In this document: positions 32,393 through 39,191 of the stretch, piece by piece | Layout: each line of letters opens with the position of its first letter | How positions within the stretch are numbered: position 1 is the stretch's first letter | Source: Gammaproteobacteria bacterium | GTDB taxonomy: Bacteria > Pseudomonadota > Gammaproteobacteria > Ga0077536 | Reading direction: 5' to 3' | Assembly (NCBI GenBank): GCA_019747795.1 | Contig: JAIEQK010000310.1 | Coordinates: 1-39,191, forward strand | DNA: 39,191 nucleotides | Notes under the pieces: generated by a model | Databases searched by the model: none | Told to the model about the DNA's origin: nothing | The model's input: the letters and a program-made list of their open reading frames with translations, nothing else | Position numbers and translations under genes: made by a program

Positions 32393-32640
32393 GGATTATC
32401 CGGGAGTGGTCGTGGCGATGGATTCGCCTGAAAGCAGGTGAAGCGGCGGAGGCTGCTCGCGCGAGGCCGGTCCTCATTCTCATCTTCCTTGCAGCCATGG
32501 CTGTTGCCTGGCTGTTCCGCTACACGCCAGTCGCGAGGTCACGAGACGAAGCTGTCGTCCTGGATCGCTGGACCGGCAATTTCATCTACGTCGACTGCTG
32601 CTCTCGACGAGTCATCCCAGAGGAAAACCGCAACCCCTGA
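32389..32640 (+). CDS. Small membrane protein coupled to cI
   Basis: GTG at 32389 overlaps the cI TGA (GTGA) and starts an 83-residue protein; an earlier in-frame GTG at 32371 is less likely. It has a basic N-terminus, one membrane helix (ARPVLILIFLAAMAVAWLF, residues about 26-44) and a C-terminal domain with FIYVDCCSRRVIP, possibly periplasmic. Being in the same transcript as the repressor, it should be made in lysogens. Superinfection exclusion or lysogenic conversion is a reasonable guess, without direct motif support. Confidence 0.62.
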   Translation: MRIIREWSWRWIRLKAGEAAEAARARPVLILIFLAAMAVAWLFRYTPVARSRDEAVVLDRWTGNFIYVDCCSRRVIPEENRNP

Positions 32641-32673
32641 CCGCCGCGAACGTCGCGGTAACGCCATCACGCC

Positions 32674-32724
32674 CGAAAAGGTTACTTTCAGTTCTTGACA
32701 ATAAGTAACCGCTAGTTCTATCTT
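32674..32724 (+). promoter_or_regulatory. Rightward early promoter (pL-type) with operator sites
   Basis: TTGACA (32695-32700), an 18-bp spacer and TATCTT (32719-32724) form the promoter of the right early operon. The core CAGTTCTTGAC is the same as in the leftward promoter. Operator-like sites GGTTACTT (32680-32687) and AAGTAACC (32703-32710) form an inverted repeat whose GTWAC centres are 23 bp apart; the first lies in GAAAAGGTTACTTTC, close to the palindromic site at the cro promoter. Confidence 0.7.
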
Positions 32725-32809
32725 CCTTCCGTCCGGCACCAGTCGGCGAGCAACACCACCCCGGCGGCCAGTGCTTCGGCCTGGTCGCCGGGCCCACGAC
32801 GGAAGGAAG
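32722..32809 (+). promoter_or_regulatory. Inverted repeat that can hide the ribosome binding site of the first early gene
   Basis: CTTCCTTCCGTC (32722-32733) and GACGGAAGGAAG (32798-32809) are perfect 12-bp complements. The right arm is the ribosome binding site of the ATG at 32815. Inside the loop a second stem (32761-32771 with 32781-32791, 11 bp with one G-U pair) is possible. The pL-type start should fall near 32731, so transcripts from that promoter would lack most of the left arm, whereas read-through RNA from cI would have it. Confidence 0.55.
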
Positions 32810-32814
32810 GAACC

Positions 32815-32967
32815 ATGGCGAACACGGTCCTCATGCGCGACTACGCGCCGCGTCACTGGCGCCGCCAGCGCCCGCTGCTGCTGGAGTGGCTGCCCGAGGT
32901 GCTGGCCTGGACGTTCATCGCCGCGGCCTGCTGGCTGCTCTACGTCGGCTGGCAGGTGCTGTCATGA
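32815..32967 (+). CDS. First early-operon gene, small membrane protein
   Basis: The 50-residue product (MANTVLMRDYAPRHWRR...) has a basic N-terminus and one membrane helix near the C-terminus (VLAWTFIAAACWLLYVGW). A strong GGAAGGAAGG site precedes the ATG. The TGA overlaps the next ATG (ATGA). Its place directly after pL resembles lambda small inhibitors such as those of the N/kil region, but no family is recognised. Confidence 0.72.
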   Translation: MANTVLMRDYAPRHWRRQRPLLLEWLPEVLAWTFIAAACWLLYVGWQVLS

Positions 32968-33170
32968 GCGCCGCCGACTTCGATCCGATCATCCTGGGCA
33001 TGCGGCGCCGGCTGCACCTGATCAACACCGCGGCATTCCTCGACCCGAAGGAGAAAAGCCTGCTCCGTCTCATTGTGCTGCGGGACACGCTGATCGAGTG
33101 GGCCGACGACGGCCTGCGCACCGGCCAGCAGCTGGACTGCATCACCACCACCGCGAGGGACTTGCAGTGA
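32964..33170 (+). CDS. Small helical early protein
   Basis: ATGA overlap with the previous gene sets the start (68 residues, MSAADFDPIILGMRRRLHL). The protein is mostly helical (LRLIVLRDTLIEWADDGLR), without a membrane segment. It ends in overlap with a GTG-started gene. The function is unknown. Confidence 0.7.
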   Translation: MSAADFDPIILGMRRRLHLINTAAFLDPKEKSLLRLIVLRDTLIEWADDGLRTGQQLDCITTTARDLQ

Positions 33171-33334
33171 AGCGCACCGAGCAGCCTTCCCTCATCCGAC
33201 TCATGCCATCCGCGCGCCCAGTGCCGCCTGCGGAGCGCGCGAAGTGCGTGCTCCTCATGCTGCTGAAGCGCTTGTGGATGGTGGACAACCGAATCCCGAC
33301 CGTCGATCACGGCGGCGGCAAATACAGGAGATAA
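33167..33334 (+). CDS. Small basic early protein
   Basis: GTG at 33167 overlaps the previous TGA (GTGA). The 55-residue product is basic and helical (KRTEQPSLIRLMPSAR, KCVLLMLLKRLWMVDNRIP). Its coupling suggests it is expressed together with the two preceding genes. No family is recognised. Confidence 0.62.
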   Translation: MKRTEQPSLIRLMPSARPVPPAERAKCVLLMLLKRLWMVDNRIPTVDHGGGKYRR

Positions 33335-33336
33335 CG

Positions 33337-33678
33337 ATGGATACGACTGAATTCATCGGCGATCTGGAGGCGGGGAATTTCGCCACCCGGATCGCCAAGG
33401 CGATCACGCTCGCGGCCGCCGGTGCCGTCACGCACGGGAAGAAAGGCCAGGTGTCCCTGGACTTCGAGTTCTCGCGCGTGCCGGGCAGCGCGCAGGTGTC
33501 GATCAAGCACAAGCTCGCCTTCGTCGAGCCGACGTTGACCGGCAAGGCGAGCGAGGAGCACACGGCGCAGACCGTGATGTACGTCAACAACGACGGCAGC
33601 GTCACGCTGCTGCCGGGCGACACCCGTTCCGACCTGTTCGGAAAGGAAGACCGCAAGGAGGGCCGCATCCATGGCTGA
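33337..33678 (+). CDS. Early phage protein paired with DUF2303
   Basis: The start is the ATG at 33337 with AGGAG seven bases upstream (113 residues, MDTTEFIGDLEAGNF). The N-terminal helix (ATRIAKAITLAAAGAVTHG) is followed by a beta-rich body (GQVSLDFEFSRVPGSAQVSI) and an acidic-basic tail. Small proteins of this type commonly precede DUF2303 genes in phage recombination modules. The stop overlaps the next start by eight bases. Confidence 0.75.
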   Translation: MDTTEFIGDLEAGNFATRIAKAITLAAAGAVTHGKKGQVSLDFEFSRVPGSAQVSIKHKLAFVEPTLTGKASEEHTAQTVMYVNNDGSVTLLPGDTRSDLFGKEDRKEGRIHG

Positions 33679-34489
33679 TCTGAGCGCACAGACCATTGAC
33701 CGCATTCTCCAGCTGGGCGAGGCCGCGCGGAAGATCGACTGGGATAAGGTCGCGGCTGGCGGCATCGACGGCGTCATCATCGATGGCGGCGCGAAGCTGG
33801 TGGACCTGGAGAAGTTCTTCCCCGGCCGCCGTCGGTTCCGCGGCGTGTTCAATACCCGCAGCTTGGCATCGTTCATGATCTACCTGAACGAGGCTGGCAG
33901 CGGCGACCTTTGTTTCATCGACCAGGACCAGATGGCTGCGCACGTCGTCATTGACATGGGCAACACCGAGGCCCCCGGCCATTGCGATCACAACGCCTGG
34001 CTGGAGCTGACGAAGAGCGTCGAGTACGAGGCGGTGCTGGCCGTGAACGGCAAGCTGATGAGCCAGATCGACACCTCGAACTGGCTGGAGGACTGGGCGG
34101 CCTGCATCACGGTGCCGGAGTCCAGCGCCAAGGCGGCCGCGAAGGCGTTCCGCACCATTGACCTGAAGGCGAAGGTCGAGCAGGAAAGCAAGGTCGGCAA
34201 CTTCGCCGAGTCCCAGTCTCGACTGCAATCGATCGAGGCGTCGAGCGCGCACAAGCTGCCCGAGGAGGTGCACTTCCGGGTGGCCGCGCCTTACGCCGAA
34301 TTCGACGAGCGAACCATCGTTCTCCAGCCCTCGATCCTCACGTCGGGCGATCGCCCCATGGTGCGGTTCCGTATTGTCGGGCTCGAACTGCTGAAGCAGG
34401 CCCTCGCGGACGAGTTCGCCGCGCGGTTGCGCGACGCCCTGCCCGAGAGCATCGAGCCGCTGCTGGGCAAGTTCGACGCGAAGAGCTGA
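33671..34489 (+). CDS. DUF2303 family protein
   Basis: The 272-residue protein has DGGAKLVDLEKFFPGRRRFR, GVFNTRSLASFMIYLNEAGS, CFIDQDQMAAHVVIDMGN and APGHCDHNAWLELTKSVEYE, the standard DUF2303 signature. The family occurs in phage early operons near recombination or single-strand-binding proteins, with unproven function. It follows its small partner directly and precedes a gp3-like gene after 35 bases. Confidence 0.85.
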   Translation: MADLSAQTIDRILQLGEAARKIDWDKVAAGGIDGVIIDGGAKLVDLEKFFPGRRRFRGVFNTRSLASFMIYLNEAGSGDLCFIDQDQMAAHVVIDMGNTEAPGHCDHNAWLELTKSVEYEAVLAVNGKLMSQIDTSNWLEDWAACITVPESSAKAAAKAFRTIDLKAKVEQESKVGNFAESQSRLQSIEASSAHKLPEEVHFRVAAPYAEFDERTIVLQPSILTSGDRPMVRFRIVGLELLKQALADEFAARLRDALPESIEPLLGKFDAKS

Positions 34490-34524
34490 TCTCACTCTCA
34501 CCACCACGAACAGGAAGGAAACCT

Positions 34525-35796
34525 ATGTCTACGTTGCCAACTGTTCGCCAGACCGGGGGGCTCGCCATCGCTGGCGGGCCCTCCGTTCTCGGCGAAAAAC
34601 CCGTGCGCCTGCCGACGGCAGGCAAGATCCGCCCCGGCATCAAGCGCCTCACGCGCCAGGCCGAGGCCAACCCCGACGCGCGCCGCGCCTACGACGAAGG
34701 CGTGGCCAAGGGCCAGGATTGGGGCACCATCGAGAAGGCGGTGCGCCAGGCGCTGAAGCTGGGCGATGACGCGCGATCGCCGATGACGCCGCAGAACACG
34801 CCCTACTTCCACGTTTGCCGCGCCGACTTCGTCATGCCCGAGATCGCCGATCGGATATTGGATTTGTACGGCGAAGATCGCGGCCAGGGCCGTCACCTAT
34901 ACCGCTTCCCGATCGTGCTGCCGGTGGACAACTGGCAGGCGGTGCTGCCGCACTCGCTCAAGGCCCACAAGCGCAACGAGCTGGTCTATTGGAGCGAATA
35001 CGGCGCGGACGGCGTGCGCTATTGCAAGATGCACGAGCCGCTGCGCGTCGATCCTCAGTCGAAGCGCGCGGCGCGCCCGTTCGGCGGCCGCCGGACCATG
35101 CTCCGCCCCGAGTTCTCCGGCCGGTGCGAGCCCGAGCAGTGCCCGCAGTACCAGTCCACGCCGCAGCAGTGCCGGCTGACCGGGAGCTTCATCTTCTACA
35201 TCCCGCAGATCCCCGGTGCCGGCGCCATCGAGCTGCCCATGACGAGCTTCTACGGGCTCCAGGGCATCCGCCAGCAGCTGGAGCTGATGACCTACGTGCG
35301 CGGCCGGATCAGCGGCACGCACAACGGCCAGCCGATGTTCTGGCTGACGAAGCGCCAGGAGGAGGTGTCCATGCTCGACCTGGAGCAGGGTATCCCGAAG
35401 CGCGTCACGCAGTGGATCACGACGCTGGAAGGCGCGGTCGATATGACGGCGCTCCTCACCGCGCCCGAGGAAGACCACGACGACCTGGTGACGCATGCAG
35501 CCCAGGTGCTCGAAGGGCCAGGCGTCACCATCGAGGGCGCGGCCACCGAGGCAGAGGAAGGCCCGCCCGATGATGGCGGCCCGGCGGTGAAGGATCTGCA
35601 AGCGAGCATCGCCGGCGAGCTGCGCGACCTGCGCGTCCAGTGGGCGACGTTCACCCCCTACGCCAACCACAAGTTCGGTGCCGACTGGACGGAAGACCGC
35701 ACGAAGCTGGCCGACATCCTGGCTGAGCTTCAGTCCGCCGTGTCGCACGACCAGTACCTCGAAAAGATCCACCTCACCATGGAGGACGCGCCATGA
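34525..35796 (+). CDS. gp3-like (recombination directionality factor-like) zinc-binding protein
   Basis: The 423-residue protein starts MSTLPTVRQTGGLAIAGG, with AGGAAGG before the ATG. The core (about residues 85-260) includes NTPYFHVCRADFVMPEIADR, RHLYRFPIVLPVDNWQAVLP, a cysteine cluster CEPEQCPQYQSTPQQCRLTG (four Cys, likely zinc), and IELPMTSFYGLQGIRQQLEL. From memory this pattern belongs to gp3-like phage proteins, sometimes labelled hydrolase/metal-binding. The C-terminus is acidic with a helical end. It is coupled to the SbcD-like gene. A role in recombination or single-strand DNA handling is likely; directionality factor function is not shown. Confidence 0.7.
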   Translation: MSTLPTVRQTGGLAIAGGPSVLGEKPVRLPTAGKIRPGIKRLTRQAEANPDARRAYDEGVAKGQDWGTIEKAVRQALKLGDDARSPMTPQNTPYFHVCRADFVMPEIADRILDLYGEDRGQGRHLYRFPIVLPVDNWQAVLPHSLKAHKRNELVYWSEYGADGVRYCKMHEPLRVDPQSKRAARPFGGRRTMLRPEFSGRCEPEQCPQYQSTPQQCRLTGSFIFYIPQIPGAGAIELPMTSFYGLQGIRQQLELMTYVRGRISGTHNGQPMFWLTKRQEEVSMLDLEQGIPKRVTQWITTLEGAVDMTALLTAPEEDHDDLVTHAAQVLEGPGVTIEGAATEAEEGPPDDGGPAVKDLQASIAGELRDLRVQWATFTPYANHKFGADWTEDRTKLADILAELQSAVSHDQYLEKIHLTMEDAP

Positions 35797-36998
35797 TCCG
35801 CGTAGCCCACCTTTCCGACATTCACTACTGCGACAAGTACCTGGCCGAAGTCGATGGGTGCATGGACGCGGCGATCCATCACATCCAGCGCAACCCGGTC
35901 GATCTGATCGTGCTGAGCGGCGACACCTTCGATCACCGGCTGGAGCAGAACAGTCCTGCGCTGTTCGCGGCGATCGACGCGGTGACGGAGTTGGCCAACC
36001 TTGCGCCGACGCTGATCCTGCAAGGAACGCTCTCGCACGACGCGCCCAACGCGGTCGGCATCTTCAGCAACCTGATGACGGGCTGCCCGATCTTCGTGGC
36101 GGACACCATCTGCCAGGTGGTGCTGTGGAACGACGCGCTGCTGCGGCCGGACTCACTGCCTGACGGCGCGGTTCCATCGAACGCACAGGCGCTGATCAGC
36201 TGCCTGCCATCCATCAACAAGGGCCAGGTCGCGGCCGCCGTCGGCGCCGAGAAAGCCGCGGAGTCGGTCGGCGAGCACGTCCAGCAGCTGCTGCGCGGCT
36301 GGGGTGGGAGCAACAACCGCCAGGCGCGCGCGCTGGGCGTCCCGACCATCCTGGTCAGCCACGGCACCGTGAGCGGCAGCGTGTCCGAGCACGGCGTGCC
36401 CATGATGGGGCTCGATCACGAGTTCACCACCGGCGCGCTGTTCGAGGCGAACTGCTCCGCCGTGATGCTGGGCCACATCCACAAGCACCAGGCATGGGCA
36501 GAGGAGAACGACGTCATCGCCTACCCCGGAAGCCTGGGCCGCCTGCACTTCGGCGAGCACGATCCGAAGGGCTTCCTCATGTGGAGGGTCAGCGGCGACG
36601 GCGCGAGCTTCGAATTCATCGAGACACCCGCGCGCCAGCTGGTCGACATCACGTTCCCTGGCTCGCCGGACATGGAAGAGCTAGCACGCCTGGCGAAGGA
36701 AGTGCCCGCGGGCTCGCACGTCCGAGTCAGATTCTCGATTGACGAGGAATTTCGCCAGTCAATCGACAGGACCGCGATGGCGGCCCTGTTCGAAGGGGAA
36801 GTGAAGATCGAGGGACGAATAAACCCGGTCCAGCGCCAACGATCTGCTGGCATAGGAAGCGCCTCCTCCATCCACGAAAAGCTGAAGCGCTACTGCGAGT
36901 CTGCTGGAATCGAGCCTGGTCCGCTTTTGGAGCGCCTTGAGCAGATCCTTGTGTGCGACCCCTCTTCCCAGAGGGAGGCGTCTGACCGTGCCGCGTAA
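35793..36998 (+). CDS. SbcD/Mre11-like nuclease subunit
   Basis: The 401-residue protein shows the calcineurin-like phosphoesterase motifs: HLSDIHY (DxH), LSGDTFDH (GDxxD), LQGTLSHD (here GTxSHD in place of GNHD), VSHGTVSG and MLGHIHKH (GHxHxH). This places it with phage SbcD/Mre11 proteins, which with an SbcC/Rad50 ATPase process DNA ends and hairpins. The replaced GNHD motif is seen in other phage relatives as well. The ATGA overlap joins it to the upstream gene. The SbcC-like partner is separated by an HNH gene. Confidence 0.85.
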   Translation: MIRVAHLSDIHYCDKYLAEVDGCMDAAIHHIQRNPVDLIVLSGDTFDHRLEQNSPALFAAIDAVTELANLAPTLILQGTLSHDAPNAVGIFSNLMTGCPIFVADTICQVVLWNDALLRPDSLPDGAVPSNAQALISCLPSINKGQVAAAVGAEKAAESVGEHVQQLLRGWGGSNNRQARALGVPTILVSHGTVSGSVSEHGVPMMGLDHEFTTGALFEANCSAVMLGHIHKHQAWAEENDVIAYPGSLGRLHFGEHDPKGFLMWRVSGDGASFEFIETPARQLVDITFPGSPDMEELARLAKEVPAGSHVRVRFSIDEEFRQSIDRTAMAALFEGEVKIEGRINPVQRQRSAGIGSASSIHEKLKRYCESAGIEPGPLLERLEQILVCDPSSQREASDRAA

Positions 36999-37488
36999 AG
37001 CCGATCTCAAGGGCCGTCGATTCGGCCTATGGACCGTCATCGAGGAGGCCCAGCGCGCAGGGCGCTACACCAGATGGGCGTGCGTGTGCGACTGCGGCGA
37101 ACGTCGCGACGTTGATACCCACAACCTGCTAAGCGGCGCATCCACTTCCTGCGGGTGTAATCGGATCGCTAACAACGGCATGCGGACGCACGGGATGACT
37201 CGCTCTCCGCTTCACTATGTTTGGGTTTCTATGCGCGCGCGGTGCCGAAATCCTAGGAACAAGGATTTCCATCACTACGGAGGAAGAGGGATCTACGTGC
37301 ATGCGTGCTGGGATGAATTCTTGGCGTTCCGAGACTGGGCGATTTCCGCCGGATACCAAGAGGGATTGACCATCGAGCGCATCGACAACAACAGCCCGTA
37401 CTCGCCGAGCAATTGCCGCTGGGCGAGTCGCAAAGAACAGGCCGCAAACAGGCGGACGAACCCACTCTGGAAAAGGAAGGCAGCATGA
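36988..37488 (+). mobile_element. Free-standing HNH-type homing endonuclease gene
   Basis: GTG at 36988 overlaps the SbcD stop region and gives 166 residues ([17 protein letters not shown]). It has cysteine pairs (CVCDCGE, TSCGC), then [38 protein letters not shown] and [18 protein letters not shown], the pattern of phage HNH homing endonucleases. The DNA has a more mixed base usage than neighbouring genes, suggesting recent entry. Its stop overlaps the start of the SbcC-like gene (ATGA), so insertion kept the translation chain. Confidence 0.82.
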
Positions 37489-39191
37489 ACCCACTACACC
37501 TCACTCTCCGCGGCTTCAAGGGAATCCGCGCCGGCCTGGGCAAAGACGAGATCGCCGTTGATCTGCGCATGCCGGGTCAGCTCGTCGCCCTTGTGGGCCC
37601 GAACGGCGCCGGCAAGACCACTATCCTGGACAACCTGCACCCGTACCGCGTGATGCCCTCGCGCGCCACGGGCTACGCGCCGGGCAGCTTCAGCTACTTC
37701 GACCACTGCTACCTGGCGGACTCGAAGAAGGTGCTGGTGTGGGAGCACGACGGCACCGTGTACGAGTCGACCATCCTGATCAAAGCGTCGGGCAAGACCA
37801 CGAAGCAGGAGTGCTACCTGGCGCGCGTGTCCGGCGACACCGCCCAGCCCGCGCGGCTGCCGGACGGCACGACCAGCGACGGCAAGACGAAGACCTACGA
37901 CGCGCTGGTCGAGCACATCCTGGGCACGCCTGAAATGTTCTTCACCGCGGCTTTCAGCTGCCAGGGCCGGCGCACGCTGGCCGACTACACGAACGGCGAC
38001 ATCAAGGCGCTGATGTCTGAGCTGCTGGGCCTGGGCGGCATTCTCGCTCTGGGCGAGCAGGCGAACGAGGAGCAGCGCGCGCGGCGCGCGCGCCTGGAAG
38101 GCATGCGCCAGCGCGTGCAGCGCGCGGCCCAGGTCGAGCGCGAGCACGAGGAGGCCGAGCTGGGCGCCATCGCGGCCGAGCAGACGGTCAACACCTGCCG
38201 CGCGAACGAGGCCCTGGCGCGCGACGCGCTGAGCGTGGCCGACCAGCGGCTGCTGGAGGCGCGCACGAACGCGGCCGGCTTCGCCGAAACCGAGCGCCGG
38301 CGGTCCTCGCTCCAGATGCAGATCGGCCAGCGCCAGGCGGAGCTGGAGAAGGCGGCGTCGGATATGAGTCTGGCGGCCGCGGCGGAGATCGCCAAGGTCA
38401 ACGACGCCATAGCCAAGACGCGCCAGGAGAAGAGCGAGGCAGAGGCCCAGGCGAAGCGCTTGGAAGATCAGATTTTCGACTTGAATCGGCAGCTGTCCGA
38501 CCGTGACGCCATCGAGGCGGCGCAGGCCGCGCTGCCCGCGCTGGAAGCCAAGGTGGATGCTCAGCGGAAGAAGGTCACCGCGGAAGAGCGCGCGGCGATC
38601 GTGTTCAACGACGCCGCCAAGGCGGTCGAAACCGCCGCGGCGGTGCTGAAGCTGGTCGAGCACGGCGGGAAGGCGCTCGCGGAAACCTGCGAGGGCGTGC
38701 GCTCGCGCGCCTGCCTGGCCGACCAGGTGCCGTGCCAGGGGACCGATCTCCAGGGGCGGTGCCAGCTGCTCGCGAACGCCATGGAGGCCAAGGCCGACCT
38801 GCCCAAGCTGGAAGCAGAGCTGACTGCGAAGCGCGAGGAGCGCGCCACTGCATTCTCGCAGTGGGAAACCGCCAAGGCGACGCTGCTGAGCCTCGTGGCG
38901 CCCACCGTGGCCGCATCGCGCGACGCGCTCGACGCCATGGAGCACGAATATCGGCGAACCGCGGCTCTCGCGGCCAAGGCCGGCGAGCAGGACGCGCTGG
39001 AGGCGCGCGTGGCGGACAAGAAAGCCGCATTGGAGGAGGCGCGACACCGCATATTCGGCATGGCCGCCATGATCGTTAGCCAGGAGAGCCAGGTCGAGGG
39101 CATCCGCGCGCAGAACGAAATGAACGTGACCGTCTTCAAGGCCGGGCGCGAGGCCGAGATCCAGGTGCTGCGCGACGAGCTGGCCGCGCTG
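37485..39191 (+). CDS. SbcC/Rad50-like ATPase, 3' part beyond the window
   Basis: The frame is open from ATG at 37485 to the right edge (569 codons). It begins with [11 protein letters not shown], then the Walker A motif GPNGAGKTT (about residues 38-46) and a Q-loop-like [14 protein letters not shown] long Ala/Glu/Arg-rich coiled coil follows from about 190. A cysteine-bearing turn, [16 protein letters not shown], near residue 405 could be the zinc-hook equivalent, after which the returning coil begins. The Walker B part must lie beyond the window. It forms the end-processing complex with the SbcD-like protein. Confidence 0.87.
   Translation, partial: MNPLHLTLRGFKGIRAGLGKDEIAVDLRMPGQLVALVGPNGAGKTTILDNLHPYRVMPSRATGYAPGSFSYFDHCYLADSKKVLVWEHDGTVYESTILIKASGKTTKQECYLARVSGDTAQPARLPDGTTSDGKTKTYDALVEHILGTPEMFFTAAFSCQGRRTLADYTNGDIKALMSELLGLGGILALGEQANEEQRARRARLEGMRQRVQRAAQVEREHEEAELGAIAAEQTVNTCRANEALARDALSVADQRLLEARTNAAGFAETERRRSSLQMQIGQRQAELEKAASDMSLAAAAEIAKVNDAIAKTRQEKSEAEAQAKRLEDQIFDLNRQLSDRDAIEAAQAALPALEAKVDAQRKKVTAEERAAIVFNDAAKAVETAAAVLKLVEHGGKALAETCEGVRSRACLADQVPCQGTDLQGRCQLLANAMEAKADLPKLEAELTAKREERATAFSQWETAKATLLSLVAPTVAASRDALDAMEHEYRRTAALAAKAGEQDALEARVADKKAALEEARHRIFGMAAMIVSQESQVEGIRAQNEMNVTVFKAGREAEIQVLRDELAAL

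Noticed and set aside
32771-33334. 187-codon plus-strand frame across the first early genes
   Set aside because: Only its last 55 codons, starting at the GTG overlapping a stop, look like a gene; the rest is out of frame with two better small genes.

Overview
The window is a contiguous piece of a temperate, tailed, podovirus-type bacteriophage, either free or as a prophage. The DNA is strongly G+C-rich, genes are tightly packed with many stop/start overlaps, and the gene set is purely phage-like. The codon and base bias suits a high-GC pseudomonadotal host such as Burkholderiales, Pseudomonas or Xanthomonadales, but nothing here fixes the host. No integrase, att site, tRNA, CRISPR array or diversity-generating retroelement is visible.

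Layout. Positions 1-31600 are read leftward (minus strand) and 31679-39191 rightward (plus strand), around a lambda-like immunity switch at about 31270-32810. Leftward from the switch come Cro (31372-31599), a CII-type activator (30950-31273), an O-like initiator carrying an internal iteron cluster that looks like the replication origin (30366-30514), and a P-like protein. Next is a block of small regulators and nucleases: DUF4406, winged-helix proteins, DUF1367, a VRR-NUC-like nuclease, YbcO/DUF1364, CsrA, and a Q-like zinc-finger protein with a promoter-like sequence just past it. The late genes follow: terminase small subunit, intein-split terminase large subunit, P22-type portal, scaffold, a second divergent CsrA-like protein, the N4-gp56/DUF4043-type capsid, adaptor proteins, a tailspike with a polysaccharide-deacetylase-like domain, the lysis cassette (endolysin candidate, holin candidates, nested Rz/Rz1), the tail nozzle, a second fibre, and internal virion proteins running off the left edge.

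Rightward from the switch lie the LexA-like CI repressor, a small membrane protein coupled to it, and an early operon of three small proteins, a DUF2303 pair, a gp3-like zinc protein, an SbcD-like nuclease, an HNH homing endonuclease and an SbcC-like ATPase cut by the right edge.

Regulation is readable in the DNA. The two divergent early promoters (leftward at 31608-31637, rightward at 32695-32724) share a core with the same 18-bp spacer and paired GTWAC-centred operator sites. A TTGC-N6-TTGC motif at the cII start matches the lambda pRE activator site in sequence, place and direction. A 12-bp inverted repeat would hide the ribosome binding site of the first rightward early gene, but only in transcripts that read through from the cI operon. 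Other points of interest are the intein in the terminase Walker A motif, the two CsrA-type proteins in one phage, and several homing-type nucleases.
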